Notes: generated by a model from the sequence alone, not told the origin. A stretch of DNA of 64,000 nt from Sphingobium sp. WTD-1 (GCF_030128825.1 NZ_CP119127.1:4639501-4703500), one strand, 5' to 3'; positions 48,362 to 57,928 are shown, counted from the stretch's first letter. Translations and numbers: made by a program.

Positions 48362-50164
48362 ATGAGCGATTCGTCCAAGCCTACTCCCAAGCTGCGTAGC
48401 CGCGCCTGGTTCGACAACCCAGACAATATCGACATGACCTCGCTCTATCTGGAGCGCTACCTGAACTTCGGCCTCAGCCTTGAGGAACTGCGCAGCGGCA
48501 AGCCGATCATCGGCATCGCCCAGACCGGCAGCGACCTGTCGCCCTGCAACCGCCATCACCTCGTGCTCGCCGAGCGCATGCGCGAAGGCATTCGCGAAAT
48601 GGGCGGCATCGCCCTCGAATTTCCGGTCCATCCGATCCAGGAAACCGGCAAGCGCCCGACCGCCGGCCTTGACCGCAACCTCGCCTATCTGGGCCTGGTC
48701 GAAGCCATGTACGGCTATCCGCTCGACGGCGTGATCCTGACCAGCGGCTGTGACAAAACCACCCCGGCGCTGCTGATGGCCGCCGCCACCGTCAACATCC
48801 CGGCGATCGCTTTGTCGGTCGGCCCGATGCTCAACGGCTGGCACAAGGGCGAGCGTACCGGTTCGGGTACGATCGTCTGGCATGGCCGCCAGCTGCTGGC
48901 CGCCGGCAAGATCGACGATGAAGGCTTCATCAAGCTGGTGGCGTCGTCGGCGCCGTCGACCGGCTTCTGCAACACTATGGGCACCGCCAGCACCATGAAT
49001 GCGCTCGCCGAAGCGCTGGGCATGATGCTGCCGGGCAGCGCGGCGATCCCCGCCCCCTATCGCGACCGTCAGGAAGCCGCCTATCGCACCGGCAAGCGCA
49101 TCGTCGAAATGGTGCATGAAGATCTCAAGCCCTCCGACATCATGACGCTCGACGCCTTCCACAACGCCATCGTCGCCAACTCGGCAATCGGCGGTTCGAC
49201 CAACGCGCCGATCCACCTGGCCGCCATCGCCCGCCACATGGGCGTCGACCTGCCGCTCAAGGATTGGGAAACCGTCGGTCACAAGGTGCCGCTGCTGGTC
49301 AACATGCAGCCGGCCGGCGAATATCTGGGCGAGGATTATTACCGCGCCGGCGGCCTGCCCGCCGTCATCAGCCAGCTGATCGACCAGGGCCTGATCAAGG
49401 AAGGCGCAATGACCGTCAATGGCAAGACCATGGGCGAGAATTGCAAGGGCGTGGAGATCGAGGATGAAAAGGTCATCCGTCCGTTCGGCCAGCCGCTCAA
49501 GCAGGAAGCCGGCTTCCTGGTGCTGACCGGCAACCTGTTCGACGAAGCGGTCATGAAGACCAGCGTCATCAGCGAAGAATTCCGCATGCGCTATCTGTCG
49601 AACCCCGACGATCCCGAAGCCTTTGAAGGCCCGGCGGTCGTGTTCGATGGTCCGGAAGATTATCACCACCGCATCGACGATCCGTCGGTCGGCATCACCG
49701 CCGACACGCTGCTGTTCATGCGTGGCGCCGGCCCGATCGGCTATCCGGGCGCGGCCGAGGTCGTGAACATGCGTCCGCCTGCCTATCTGATCACCGAAGG
49801 CGTGTCGGCCCTGCCCTGCATCGGCGATGGCCGTCAGTCGGGCACCTCGGGCAGCCCGTCGATCCTCAACGCCTCGCCCGAAGCGGCGGCGATGGGGGGC
49901 CTCGCGCTGCTGGAAACCGGCGACCGCGTCCGCATGGACCTGAAGAAGGGCGTGGTGAACGTGCTGATTTCCGACGAGGAACTGGAAGCCCGCCGCGCCA
50001 AGCTGATCGCCGAAGGTGGTTACAAATATCCCGCCTCGCAGACCCCCTGGCAGGAAATCCAGCGGTCTGTCGTCGGCCAGATGAACACCGGCGCAATCCT
50101 GGAAGGCGCGGAGAAATATCAGCGCATCGCCCAGACCAAGGGCCTGCCGCGCGACAACCATTAA
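48362..50164 (+). CDS. IlvD/Edd family sugar-acid dehydratase
   Basis: A 600-residue Fe-S dehydratase that removes water from an aldonic acid to give a 2-keto-3-deoxy acid. The family marks are [16 protein letters not shown] (cluster Cys), [17 protein letters not shown] (cluster Cys), [20 protein letters not shown] (cluster Cys), [14 protein letters not shown] and SDGR-like [13 protein letters not shown]. The ATG at 48362 gives the usual family start. Its neighbours imply L-arabinonate and/or D-galactonate as substrate. Related enzymes also act on xylonate, so the exact sugar acid is inferred. Confidence 0.9.
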   Translation: MSDSSKPTPKLRSRAWFDNPDNIDMTSLYLERYLNFGLSLEELRSGKPIIGIAQTGSDLSPCNRHHLVLAERMREGIREMGGIALEFPVHPIQETGKRPTAGLDRNLAYLGLVEAMYGYPLDGVILTSGCDKTTPALLMAAATVNIPAIALSVGPMLNGWHKGERTGSGTIVWHGRQLLAAGKIDDEGFIKLVASSAPSTGFCNTMGTASTMNALAEALGMMLPGSAAIPAPYRDRQEAAYRTGKRIVEMVHEDLKPSDIMTLDAFHNAIVANSAIGGSTNAPIHLAAIARHMGVDLPLKDWETVGHKVPLLVNMQPAGEYLGEDYYRAGGLPAVISQLIDQGLIKEGAMTVNGKTMGENCKGVEIEDEKVIRPFGQPLKQEAGFLVLTGNLFDEAVMKTSVISEEFRMRYLSNPDDPEAFEGPAVVFDGPEDYHHRIDDPSVGITADTLLFMRGAGPIGYPGAAEVVNMRPPAYLITEGVSALPCIGDGRQSGTSGSPSILNASPEAAAMGGLALLETGDRVRMDLKKGVVNVLISDEELEARRAKLIAEGGYKYPASQTPWQEIQRSVVGQMNTGAILEGAEKYQRIAQTKGLPRDNH

Positions 50165-50178
50165 TCATCAGAGCCGTC

Positions 50179-50274
50179 AACGGCGCGTCATTCAAAGGAG
50201 GCAACAGGACGTAATTTCCCTGCAGCGATGCTCGAAATTGCGTCCCCTCGTCCCCATCTGACAGACGCGCCGTT
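50179..50274 (+). other. Nested stem-loop element between dehydratase and KGSA dehydrogenase genes
   Basis: An outer perfect 11-bp stem (50179-50189 aacggcgcgtc with 50264-50274 gacgcgccgtt) encloses an inner 12-bp stem (50207-50218 ggacgtaatttc with 50234-50245 gaaattgcgtcc, one G-U pair in RNA). An orphan Shine-Dalgarno-like aaaggagg lies at about 50195 between the two left arms. No T tract follows either stem. It may regulate read-through or mRNA stability in the operon. Confidence 0.6.
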
Positions 50275-50318
50275 CCGGCAAATATTACCCCCTTTCCACG
50301 ACATTTCGGGAGATATCC

Positions 50319-51896
50319 ATGTTCAACGGAGCCATTCTGGTCGGTGCTGCCGAGCGCACCGGTGGTGAGCCCTTCTTCGCGGTCGATCCGTCGACCGGCG
50401 CCAAGGGCGACGTCGCCTTCCACAACGCCTCGACCGCCGATGTCGCCGATGCCTGCGCGCTGGCCGACAGCGCGTTCGAGGGCTTCTCGACCCTGTCTCC
50501 CGAAACCCGCGCTTCCTTCCTGGAAGCCGTGGCCGACCAGATCATGGAAATCGGCGATCTGCTGATCACCACCGCCATGAGCGAAACCGGCCTGCCGCGT
50601 GGCCGCCTGGAGGGCGAGCGTGGCCGCACCGTCGGCCAGCTGCGCCTGTTCGCTTCCTATGTCCGCCAGGGCGACTGGCTCGACGTCACCATCGACAAGG
50701 CGCTGCCGGAACGCACCCCGCTGCCCCGCAGCGACCTGCGCCGCGTCAACCATGCCGTCGGCCCGGTCGCCGTGTTCGGCGCGTCCAACTTCCCGCTCGC
50801 CTTCTCGGTCGCGGGCGGTGACACCGCATCGGCCTTCGCCGCCGGCTGCCCGGTCGTCGTGAAGGGACACCCGGCCCACCCCGGCACCGGCGAACTGGTC
50901 GCCCGCGCCATTGCCGCCGCGGTCAAGGCCAGCGGCCTGCATGAAGGCGTCTTCTCCTACCTGCCCGGCACCACCAACGACCTGGGCGGCGCGCTGGTCG
51001 CCGATCCCCGCATCAAGGCGGTCGGCTTCACCGGTTCGCGCGGCGGCGGCATTGCGCTGATGAAGATCGCCGCCAACCGCGCAGAGCCGATCCCGGTCTA
51101 TTCGGAAATGTCGTCGATCAACCCGGTCGTGCTGCTGCCGGGCGCGCTCGCGGCCCGCGCCGAAGCGCTGGGCACCGCCTTCGTCGGTTCGCTCAGCCTG
51201 TTCGCTGGCCAGTTCTGCACCAACCCCGGCATGGTGATCGCGCTCGACAGCCCCGATCTCGACCGCTTCGTCGCCTCGGCGGCGACGGCCCTGTCGGCCA
51301 ACCAGCCCCATGTCATGCTGACGCCGGGCATCCACGCCGCCTATGAGAAGGGCGTCGAGGCGCTGGCCGGTGCGGAAGGCGTCACCACCGTGGCGCGCGG
51401 CGCTGAGGCCGAAGGCGTGAACCTGGCCCAGTCGGCCCTGTTCGCCACCAGCGGCGAGCAGTTCCGCGCCAACCCGGCGCTGTCGCATGAAGTGTTCGGT
51501 TCCTCGTCGATCCTGGTGAAGTGCGCCACGATCGAGGAAGTGATCGCCACCATCGCCCAGATGGAAGGTCAGCTGACCGCCACGCTGCAGATGGACGAAA
51601 GCGACACCGACAATGCCGCCAAGCTGCTGCCGACGCTGTCGCGCAAGGTCGGCCGCGTGCTCGCCAATGGCTGGCCGACCGGCGTCGAAGTGACCCATGC
51701 CATGGTCCATGGCGGTCCCTTCCCGTCGACCTCGGACGGCCGCACCACCTCGGTCGGCACGCTGGCGATGATGCGCTTCCTGCGTCCGGTCTGCTATCAG
51801 GACGTCGTCGACGCCGTGCTGCCGCCGGCGCTGCAGGCGGCCAACCCCTGGAAGCTCAACCGCCGCATGGAAGGCAAGCTGGAGCTGGCGCAGTGA
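50319..51896 (+). CDS. 2-oxoglutarate semialdehyde (2,5-dioxovalerate) dehydrogenase
   Basis: A 525-residue aldehyde dehydrogenase of the type III KGSADH group. It oxidises 2-oxoglutarate semialdehyde to 2-oxoglutarate, the last step of non-phosphorylating pentose oxidation. It has the NAD(P)-site GPVAVFGASNFPLAFSVAGGD, the GFTGSRGGG turn, the catalytic Cys in LFAGQFCTNPGM and the Glu in YSEMSSINP. The N-terminus MFNGAILVGA is typical for the group. It is followed with an overlap (GTGA) by the AraD1-type dehydratase gene. Confidence 0.93.
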   Translation: MFNGAILVGAAERTGGEPFFAVDPSTGAKGDVAFHNASTADVADACALADSAFEGFSTLSPETRASFLEAVADQIMEIGDLLITTAMSETGLPRGRLEGERGRTVGQLRLFASYVRQGDWLDVTIDKALPERTPLPRSDLRRVNHAVGPVAVFGASNFPLAFSVAGGDTASAFAAGCPVVVKGHPAHPGTGELVARAIAAAVKASGLHEGVFSYLPGTTNDLGGALVADPRIKAVGFTGSRGGGIALMKIAANRAEPIPVYSEMSSINPVVLLPGALAARAEALGTAFVGSLSLFAGQFCTNPGMVIALDSPDLDRFVASAATALSANQPHVMLTPGIHAAYEKGVEALAGAEGVTTVARGAEAEGVNLAQSALFATSGEQFRANPALSHEVFGSSSILVKCATIEEVIATIAQMEGQLTATLQMDESDTDNAAKLLPTLSRKVGRVLANGWPTGVEVTHAMVHGGPFPSTSDGRTTSVGTLAMMRFLRPVCYQDVVDAVLPPALQAANPWKLNRRMEGKLELAQ

Positions 51897-52873
51897 CCGT
51901 CATTTCGCTGGTTCAGTTCAACGAGGGTGGCGCGCGCGGCGTCGCTGCCCTCGACCAGACCGGCGCGGCGAAGCGGGTGACGGGCGCAAGCTCCACCCGC
52001 CAGCTGGCGCTGGACGCGATCGCGGCGGGCCAGGGCCTGGCTGCCTTTGCGGCAGGCAAGCTGGGCGACGCGGTGGACCTGTCCACCGTCACCCTGCTGT
52101 CGCCGATCGACCATGAGGATGCCGCGCATCTGCTGGTCGCCGGCACCGGGCTGACCCATCTCGGCTCGGCCGAAGGCCGCGACAAGATGCACAAGGCCGC
52201 CGCCTCGGGCGACCTGACCGATAGCATGCGCATGTTCCTGATGGGCGTCGAGGGCGGCAAGCCCGCCGATGACGGCATCGGCGCGCAGCCCGAATGGTTC
52301 TACAAGGGCGACGGCCAGATCCTGGTCGATCCGGGCCAGGACTTCACCATGCCGGCCTTTGCCGAGGATGGTGGCGAGGAACCCGAAGTCGCCGGCATCT
52401 ACCTGATCGACGCCGACGGCACGCCGGTGCGTCTGGGCTTTGCGATCGGCAATGAATTTTCCGATCACATCACCGAACGCGGCAATTATCTGTGGCTCGC
52501 CCACTCCAAGCTGCGCCAGGCATCGCTCGGCCCGGAACTGCTGCTGGGCGACCTGCCGCAGGATCTGCGCGGCACCAGCCGCATCGTCCGCAATGGCGAG
52601 ACGGTGTGGGAAAAGCCGTTCCTGTCGGGTGAGACCAACATGTCGCACACGATCGCGAACCTGGAACATCATCATTTCAAATATGGTCTGTTCCGCCGCC
52701 CCGGCGACATTCATGTCCATTTCTTCGGCACCGCCACCCTCTCCTTCTCCGATGGCTTCGCTACCCAGGAAGGCGATGTGTTCGAAGTCGAGGCCAAGCC
52801 CTTCACCCTGCCGGTCCGCAATGGACTCACGCGCGCAGCGGACGAGGGCAAGACCAAGGTAAAGGCGCTATGA
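51893..52873 (+). CDS. AraD1-type (FAH-fold) 2-keto-3-deoxy-acid dehydratase
   Basis: 326 residues from the GTG at 51893, which overlaps the preceding stop. The C-terminal half is the fumarylacetoacetate-hydrolase fold. GIYLIDADGTPVRLGFAIGNEFSDHITE and the metal-site EPEV/GNEFSD acidic residues are visible. The GguC/AraD1 group turns L-2-keto-3-deoxyarabinonate into 2-oxoglutarate semialdehyde. Sitting between KGSADH and a sugar dehydrogenase it fits that step. A hydrolase on another keto acid is the alternative. Confidence 0.85.
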   Translation: MTVISLVQFNEGGARGVAALDQTGAAKRVTGASSTRQLALDAIAAGQGLAAFAAGKLGDAVDLSTVTLLSPIDHEDAAHLLVAGTGLTHLGSAEGRDKMHKAAASGDLTDSMRMFLMGVEGGKPADDGIGAQPEWFYKGDGQILVDPGQDFTMPAFAEDGGEEPEVAGIYLIDADGTPVRLGFAIGNEFSDHITERGNYLWLAHSKLRQASLGPELLLGDLPQDLRGTSRIVRNGETVWEKPFLSGETNMSHTIANLEHHHFKYGLFRRPGDIHVHFFGTATLSFSDGFATQEGDVFEVEAKPFTLPVRNGLTRAADEGKTKVKAL

Positions 52874-53793
52874 GCATCAAGGCCGGCCTCGTAGGCCTGG
52901 GCAAGATTGCCCGCGACCAGCATCTGCCCGCGATCGCCAAGATCGAAGGCATCGACCTGGTCGCCGTCGCCAGCCGCAACGCGCAGGGTGAAGGGGTGAA
53001 CAATTATCCCGATCTCGGCGCGATGCTGGCGGGCGAGCCCGACATGGACGCCGTCATCCTGTGCCAGCCGCCGCAGGTCCGCTATCAGGCGGCCCGTCAG
53101 GCGATCCTGGCCGGCAAGCATGTCTTCCTGGAAAAGCCGCCCGGCGCGACCGTGTCGGAAGTCGACGCGCTGATCGCGCTGGCCAAGGCCAATGGCGTCA
53201 CCCTCTATGCCAGCTGGCACAGCCGCTATGCTGCCGCCGTCGCCCAGGCCAAGGACTGGATGGCGTCGCGCACGGTCGAGCGCATCTCGATCCAGTGGCG
53301 CGAAGATGTCCGTCACTGGCATCCGGGCCAGCCCTGGATCTGGGAAGCGGGCGGTTTCGGCGTGTTCGATCCGGGCATCAACGCCCTGTCGATCCTGACC
53401 GAAATCGTTGCCGAGCCGATCACCCTGCTGTCGGCCGAACTGGAAGTGCCGTCCAACAAGCAGGCGCCGATCGGCGCGACGCTGGCAATGGCGACCGCTT
53501 CGGGCGCAAAGATCGACACCGTGTTCGACTGGCGCCAGACCGGTCCCCAGACCTGGGACATTGTGGTCGAAACCAGCAAGGGCAAGCTGCTCCTGTCCGA
53601 AGGCGGCAACACGCTGACCCTGGACGGCGAAGTCCAGTTGAAGGCGCCGGACGAGGAATATCCGACCATGTATCGGCGCTTCGTCGGGCTGGTGGCGGAC
53701 AAGGCGATCGACGCCGACACCGCGCCGCTGCGCCTGGTGGCCGATGCCTTCCTTTGTGGCCGGCATTGCCCTACGGCTGATTTTGAGGACTAA
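52870..53793 (+). CDS. Gfo/Idh/MocA-family aldose 1-dehydrogenase
   Basis: A 307-residue NAD(P)-dependent oxidoreductase. The Rossmann start is KAGLVGLGKIARDQHLPAI, and the family EKP motif with catalytic Lys is VFLEKPPGAT. Its size and layout match bacterial D-galactose/L-arabinose 1-dehydrogenases, which form the lactone of the sugar. ATGA overlaps with the gene before. It is the likely entry enzyme for both sugars. No lactonase gene is seen in the window; lactone opening may be spontaneous or encoded elsewhere. Confidence 0.87.
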   Translation: MSIKAGLVGLGKIARDQHLPAIAKIEGIDLVAVASRNAQGEGVNNYPDLGAMLAGEPDMDAVILCQPPQVRYQAARQAILAGKHVFLEKPPGATVSEVDALIALAKANGVTLYASWHSRYAAAVAQAKDWMASRTVERISIQWREDVRHWHPGQPWIWEAGGFGVFDPGINALSILTEIVAEPITLLSAELEVPSNKQAPIGATLAMATASGAKIDTVFDWRQTGPQTWDIVVETSKGKLLLSEGGNTLTLDGEVQLKAPDEEYPTMYRRFVGLVADKAIDADTAPLRLVADAFLCGRHCPTADFED

Positions 53794-53809
53794 ATTCAAC
53801 GGAGGTAGA

Positions 53810-54562
53810 ATGGGGAGCGAGCGCAAGGACGGACCGGAACGCAAGTTCGCGTCGGACGAAGGCTCGCTCCGCATTCATCAGGCGATCGCCCGCGACATGG
53901 GCACCGCCATCCTGACCGGCAGGCACAAGCCCGGCGACCTGTTCGAGGGCGAGATCGAGGCGTCGGAACGCCTCGGCGTATCGCGCACCGCCTATCGCGA
54001 GGCGATCCGCATCCTGATCGCCAAGGGCATGCTGGAAAGCCGCCCCAAGGCCGGCACCCGCGTCCTGCCGCGCGCGCGCTGGAACGTGCTTGATCCCGAA
54101 ATGCTCGCCTGGATGTTCGCCGGCGAACCCGACCGCGCCTTCATCCGCGACCTGTTCGAGCTGCGCGGCGTGATCGAGCCGGCGGCGGCCGAATTTGCCG
54201 CGCGCCGCCGCACCGACGATCAACTGGCGATCATGGACGCGGCGCTCGCCGAGATGGAACGCTATGGCCTGTCCACGCCGGAGGGACGCGCCGCCGACCA
54301 GCGTTTCCACAATGCCATCCTGGCCGCGACCCATAATGACGCGCTGGAGGCACTGGCCAGCTCGGTCGGCGCCGCGGTCAGCTGGACCACCACCTTCAAG
54401 CATCGCAAGAAGCTGTTGCCGCGCGATCCCCTGCCCGATCATCAGGCGGTGCATCGCGCCATCGCCTCACGCGACACGGCGGCCGCGCGCAACGCCATGG
54501 CCGAACTGCTGCGCCTGGCCTTTGCCGACATGGATATTGCGCTCAGCGAACCGGGCGCCTGA
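53810..54562 (+). CDS. GntR/FadR-type transcriptional regulator
   Basis: 250 residues. An N-terminal winged helix-turn-helix (GDLFEGEIEASERLGVSRTAYREAIRIL, with GMLESRPKAGTRV as wing) joins a C-terminal FCD ligand domain with metal-binding His residues (DQRFHNAIL, DHQAVHRAI). GGAGG precedes the ATG at 53810. As last gene of the sugar-acid operon it is the probable local regulator. Its stop codon directly abuts the stop of the convergent qhpE (TGATCA). Confidence 0.92.
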   Translation: MGSERKDGPERKFASDEGSLRIHQAIARDMGTAILTGRHKPGDLFEGEIEASERLGVSRTAYREAIRILIAKGMLESRPKAGTRVLPRARWNVLDPEMLAWMFAGEPDRAFIRDLFELRGVIEPAAAEFAARRRTDDQLAIMDAALAEMERYGLSTPEGRAADQRFHNAILAATHNDALEALASSVGAAVSWTTTFKHRKKLLPRDPLPDHQAVHRAIASRDTAAARNAMAELLRLAFADMDIALSEPGA

Positions 54563-55225
54563 TCAACCTACCTGTGCGCGGGCGCCGGCCGGCATCCAGA
54601 GAGCCAGCCCCGCCCGCCCCTGCCGCGCGATCAGGCCGGTCATGTTGGCGACAGCGAAACTGACACCATGGAGGTTGCGGCGCTGGGGCACGCCGGGGAT
54701 CGGCCGGGGATGACCGGAGGCAAAGGCCAGCCCCGCCCGCAGCCGAAAATCGTCGCGCGGACAATCCCAGTCGAGGCTGACGCCCAGCACCATATCCAGA
54801 CTGCCGGGATAGCAGGGCGTGCCGTCATTATCGCGTGCCGCCACGATCAGGATGCCGGCCGCCAGCGCACGATCCGCCGCTGCCGCGAACGCCTCGCCAT
54901 GGGCCGGATTGATCGTGCCGAGGCTGAGGTTGATGAGGTCCACCCGTGCCGCCACCGCGCGGTCGATCGCCGTGACCAGCGCCCGCGCCGTGGTGCTGAG
55001 CGCATCATGAAACACCCGGATCGGCAGGCAGAGCGCATCGGGCGCCTGATCCTGGATCGCGGCGGTCACGGCGGTGCCATGGCCAAGCAGGTCGCCTGTG
55101 TCAGCTTCGCTGTCACCCCCATCCCTGGCGATGGCAAAGCCGGGCAATAGCCGGGTGGCATCGATATGGGGATGATCGGGATGGACGCCGCTGTCGATCA
55201 CGGCGATGCGCAACGGATCAGGCAT
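54563..55225 (-). CDS. qhpE: QhpE: subtilisin-like leader protease for the amine dehydrogenase gamma subunit
   Basis: A 220-residue S8 serine protease with the full triad in order: Asp11 (IAVIDSGVH), His49 (LLGHGTAV) and Ser189 (HGVSFAVANMTGL). It has no signal or propeptide, so it acts in the cytoplasm, as shown for Paracoccus QhpE, which removes the leader of the cross-linked gamma subunit. It is the last gene of the operon and overlaps qhpF by 8 bp. It is small for a subtilisin, which fits this dedicated group. Confidence 0.88.
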   Translation of the reverse strand: MPDPLRIAVIDSGVHPDHPHIDATRLLPGFAIARDGGDSEADTGDLLGHGTAVTAAIQDQAPDALCLPIRVFHDALSTTARALVTAIDRAVAARVDLINLSLGTINPAHGEAFAAAADRALAAGILIVAARDNDGTPCYPGSLDMVLGVSLDWDCPRDDFRLRAGLAFASGHPRPIPGVPQRRNLHGVSFAVANMTGLIARQGRAGLALWMPAGARAQVG

Positions 55226-56912
55226 GAACCAGCTCGGACTGCTGCACCATATGCGCCTGCCCGTCGGTGACCGTCACGATCCGGTCGGCGATCCGCGCCA
55301 GCGCCGGCTTATGGGTGATGAGGATGATGGTCGCATCGGGCAGCGCACCGCGCAGGCGCTGCGCCACCAGCGCCTCGGTCTCGCCATCCAGCGCAGATGT
55401 CGGCTCGTCCAGGATCAACACCGATGGCCGGCGCAGCAGCGCGCGGGCGATGACGATACGCTGCCGCTCGCCCGCCGACAGCGCCAGCCCTCGCTCGCCC
55501 GTGCGGGTGTCCAGCCCCTCGGGCAGGCGCGCCAGGAACGCATCCAGCCCGGCGGCATGGGCGGCGGCCTCGATATCCGCGGTCCGCACATCCGGCAGGG
55601 CAAAGCCGATATTGGCGGCGATACTGTCGTTGAACAGCCAGGGCGACTGGTCGACCAGCATCACCTCGCGCCGCAGATCGTCGAGCCGCAGATCGCGCAG
55701 ATCATGGCCGTCGAGCAGGATGCGCCCGTCGGTCGGATCGGCATGGCGCACCATCAGGTCGGCCATGGTCGACTTGCCGACGCCGCTCGGCCCCAGGATC
55801 GCGCAGATGCTGCCGGCGGGGATGGCCAGGTCCATGTCGCGCAGCACCGGATCGCGATCATAGCGCATCGCCACCTGTTCGAAGCGGATGTCGCCGCGCA
55901 CCCGGCCGATCGGCACGGCATCGGCGCGCTCCTCGACATCGGGCCGGGTGCCGAACAGTTCGAAGATGCGGCCCAGCGACACCCGCGCCGATGCCAGCCC
56001 CGACGTCAGCCCCATCAGCGTCTGGATCGGCGACAGCAGCCGCATATGATAGGTCATGAAGGCGACGAGCGTGCCGATGCTCATGTCGCCCTCGATGATC
56101 CGCCAGCCACCATAGAGGATGACGGCGGAGGTCGCCCCGGTCATCAGCGTGCCCGGCAACGCCCCGGTCATGTAGGAGGCGAGCTGCATCCGCAGCATCG
56201 CGCTGACAAAGGCGTCATTCTTCGCCTTGAAGCGCCCAACCTCATGCTCGCCCGCCCGCAACGCGGTGACGACCCGCATGCCCATCACCGTATCGACCAG
56301 CAGGCTGCCCAGATCCGCGCCCCGCTCGCGCATGTCGCGGGTCAGCGCGGTCAGCCGGCGCTGATAATAGGTAAAGGCGGCAAGGCTGGCGGGCACCAGC
56401 AGCACACCGACCAGGAACAGCCGCCAGTCAAGCCAGAGCATCATCGCGACGCAGCCGATGAAGAAGAGCAGGTTGCTGACCACCGAGAGCAAGCTGTCGG
56501 ACGCGATCCGCTGCACGTCGCTTACATCGCTGTTCATCCGCGAAACGAGATCGCCCAGCCGGAAGCTGGCATAGAAGCGCGGCGAGAGCGTCTGGAGATG
56601 GCGCAACAGCGCGGCGCGCATGTCATAGAGCATCGCCGCCGACAGCCGGACATAGCGATAGCTTGCGAGGATATTGACGCCAAAGCCGAGTATCGTGACC
56701 GTAATCATGATCCCGGCAACCCGCCACAGCGCGCTCATGTCCCGCCGCAGCAGCGCCTGGTCGATCATCAGCTTGGACAGATAGGGCTGCGCCAGTCCCA
56801 GCGCGGTCGACAGGATGCTGATCGCCAGCACCAGCAACAGCCCGCGCCGATAGGGGCGGATATAGGGGAGCAGCCGGCGATAGCTCCCCCAGCCGGCAAC
56901 AGGCGCGCTCAT
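55218..56912 (-). CDS. qhpF: QhpF: ABC exporter (fused membrane and ATPase domains)
   Basis: 564 residues. An N-terminal six-helix membrane domain (LLVLAISILSTALGL and following, with DLVSRMNSDVSDV in the coupling region) is fused to an ATPase domain. Walker A is GPSGVGKST, the Q-loop VDQSPWLF, the signature LSAGERQRI and Walker B VLILDEPTSALD. In the known system QhpF is thought to carry the matured gamma subunit to the periplasm; transport of that cargo here is inferred from gene context. ATGA overlap with qhpG. Confidence 0.9.
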   Translation of the reverse strand: MSAPVAGWGSYRRLLPYIRPYRRGLLLVLAISILSTALGLAQPYLSKLMIDQALLRRDMSALWRVAGIMITVTILGFGVNILASYRYVRLSAAMLYDMRAALLRHLQTLSPRFYASFRLGDLVSRMNSDVSDVQRIASDSLLSVVSNLLFFIGCVAMMLWLDWRLFLVGVLLVPASLAAFTYYQRRLTALTRDMRERGADLGSLLVDTVMGMRVVTALRAGEHEVGRFKAKNDAFVSAMLRMQLASYMTGALPGTLMTGATSAVILYGGWRIIEGDMSIGTLVAFMTYHMRLLSPIQTLMGLTSGLASARVSLGRIFELFGTRPDVEERADAVPIGRVRGDIRFEQVAMRYDRDPVLRDMDLAIPAGSICAILGPSGVGKSTMADLMVRHADPTDGRILLDGHDLRDLRLDDLRREVMLVDQSPWLFNDSIAANIGFALPDVRTADIEAAAHAAGLDAFLARLPEGLDTRTGERGLALSAGERQRIVIARALLRRPSVLILDEPTSALDGETEALVAQRLRGALPDATIILITHKPALARIADRIVTVTDGQAHMVQQSELVHA

Positions 56913-57928
56913 GCCGCCACCCGCCGTGGCACCAGCCGCAGGCCATGCAGCGCATATTGCGGCTCGGGCAGCTTAGCCAGCAGCCCGGTACACCAGCGAT
57001 GCCCCTGCATCAGCGCCTCATGCTGGGTGCGCCACCAGTCGCCCCGGCCGCCATCGGCATAAAATTGGGCGCAGAGCAGCAGGTGCCGGCGCATCGCCGC
57101 GATCAGCATCGCCTGGTAATGGCCGAGCAGCGCGGCCCGATCGCCGCCTTGCGCGATGCCGGTCAGCACCGCGCTCGCCAATATCGCCTCGCGCACCGAC
57201 TGGGCGGTGCCGTCGCCGCAGATCGGATCGAAGCCGATAGCCGACGTGCCGCAGGCCAGCCAGTCGTCGCCCACCAGCGGCAGATGCAGCCGCGGCGCGG
57301 CGAGAAAGAGGCGCGACGATCCCCCGATCGGATCGACAACCGGCGCGATCAGCCGACTCTGTGCCAGCAGCGCGTCGATTTCGCCACCGACGCCCAGCAG
57401 CCAGCCCTCGCCCCCGTTCGCCGGCACCAGGAACAGCCAGCCGCTCTCGACCGCCTCGACCCGCCCTTCCTCGCGGCAGGCAGGGTCGCGCAGCCGCGCA
57501 CGGGCGGCGACGGCATGGCGCTCGCCAAAAACATGCAGCTCGCCCATCGGCAGCGGCGGCGCGGCATGGATGGTGAAATGGGGCGCGGCCATTGGCGCCC
57601 CATCGGGCACGGCCAGCGCCGCCTGCACCATTGTTTCCGACGCCAGCACCGCCTCATGCGGCACCATCACCGGCGCCCCGCCCCAGGCCACCAGCCGGCG
57701 ACGCACGCGTGGCGCGTCGGCGAACAGGTCCGGCCGGGCGAACAGGTCGCGCATCAGTGCCAGCGCCGCCTCGCTCAGCAACAGGCTGGGCACCGGTGGG
57801 CGATGGACGAGCTCCTGTCCGACGCGGAGCCCCGCCCCTTTCAGCAGATGCGCGCAGGCATTGGCGGCCATCCCGCTGCCCCGGATGGCCACGGCCATCG
57901 GAGTGTCGGGACAGCCGGCACGGGTCAC
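56909..57928 (-). CDS. qhpG: QhpG: flavin-dependent monooxygenase for cofactor formation
   Basis: A 339-residue FAD-dependent oxidoreductase with an N-terminal Rossmann fold (VAIRGSGMAANACAHLLKGAG, GxGxxA) and a later GDDWLACGTSAIGFDPICGDG stretch like the second flavin motif of hydroxylases. The start is GTG at 57928, overlapping the qhpB stop as GTGA. In Paracoccus, QhpG hydroxylates the Trp of the gamma subunit on the way to cysteine tryptophylquinone. The identity of this protein rests on fold and operon position. Confidence 0.82.
   Translation of the reverse strand: MTRAGCPDTPMAVAIRGSGMAANACAHLLKGAGLRVGQELVHRPPVPSLLLSEAALALMRDLFARPDLFADAPRVRRRLVAWGGAPVMVPHEAVLASETMVQAALAVPDGAPMAAPHFTIHAAPPLPMGELHVFGERHAVAARARLRDPACREEGRVEAVESGWLFLVPANGGEGWLLGVGGEIDALLAQSRLIAPVVDPIGGSSRLFLAAPRLHLPLVGDDWLACGTSAIGFDPICGDGTAQSVREAILASAVLTGIAQGGDRAALLGHYQAMLIAAMRRHLLLCAQFYADGGRGDWWRTQHEALMQGHRWCTGLLAKLPEPQYALHGLRLVPRRVAA

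Noticed and set aside
48341..50161. A 606-residue minus-strand frame opposite the IlvD/Edd dehydratase
   Set aside because: It mirrors a strongly conserved gene and has shadow-type composition. Similar long shadows lie opposite qhpF (55206-57062) and the histidine kinase (44500-46908).
53810..54562. The GntR/FadR gene as regulator of the qhp operon
   Set aside because: It is on the other strand, follows the sugar dehydrogenase gene by 16 bp with its own ribosome site, and belongs to a family typical of sugar-acid control. Known qhp regulators are AraC-type.
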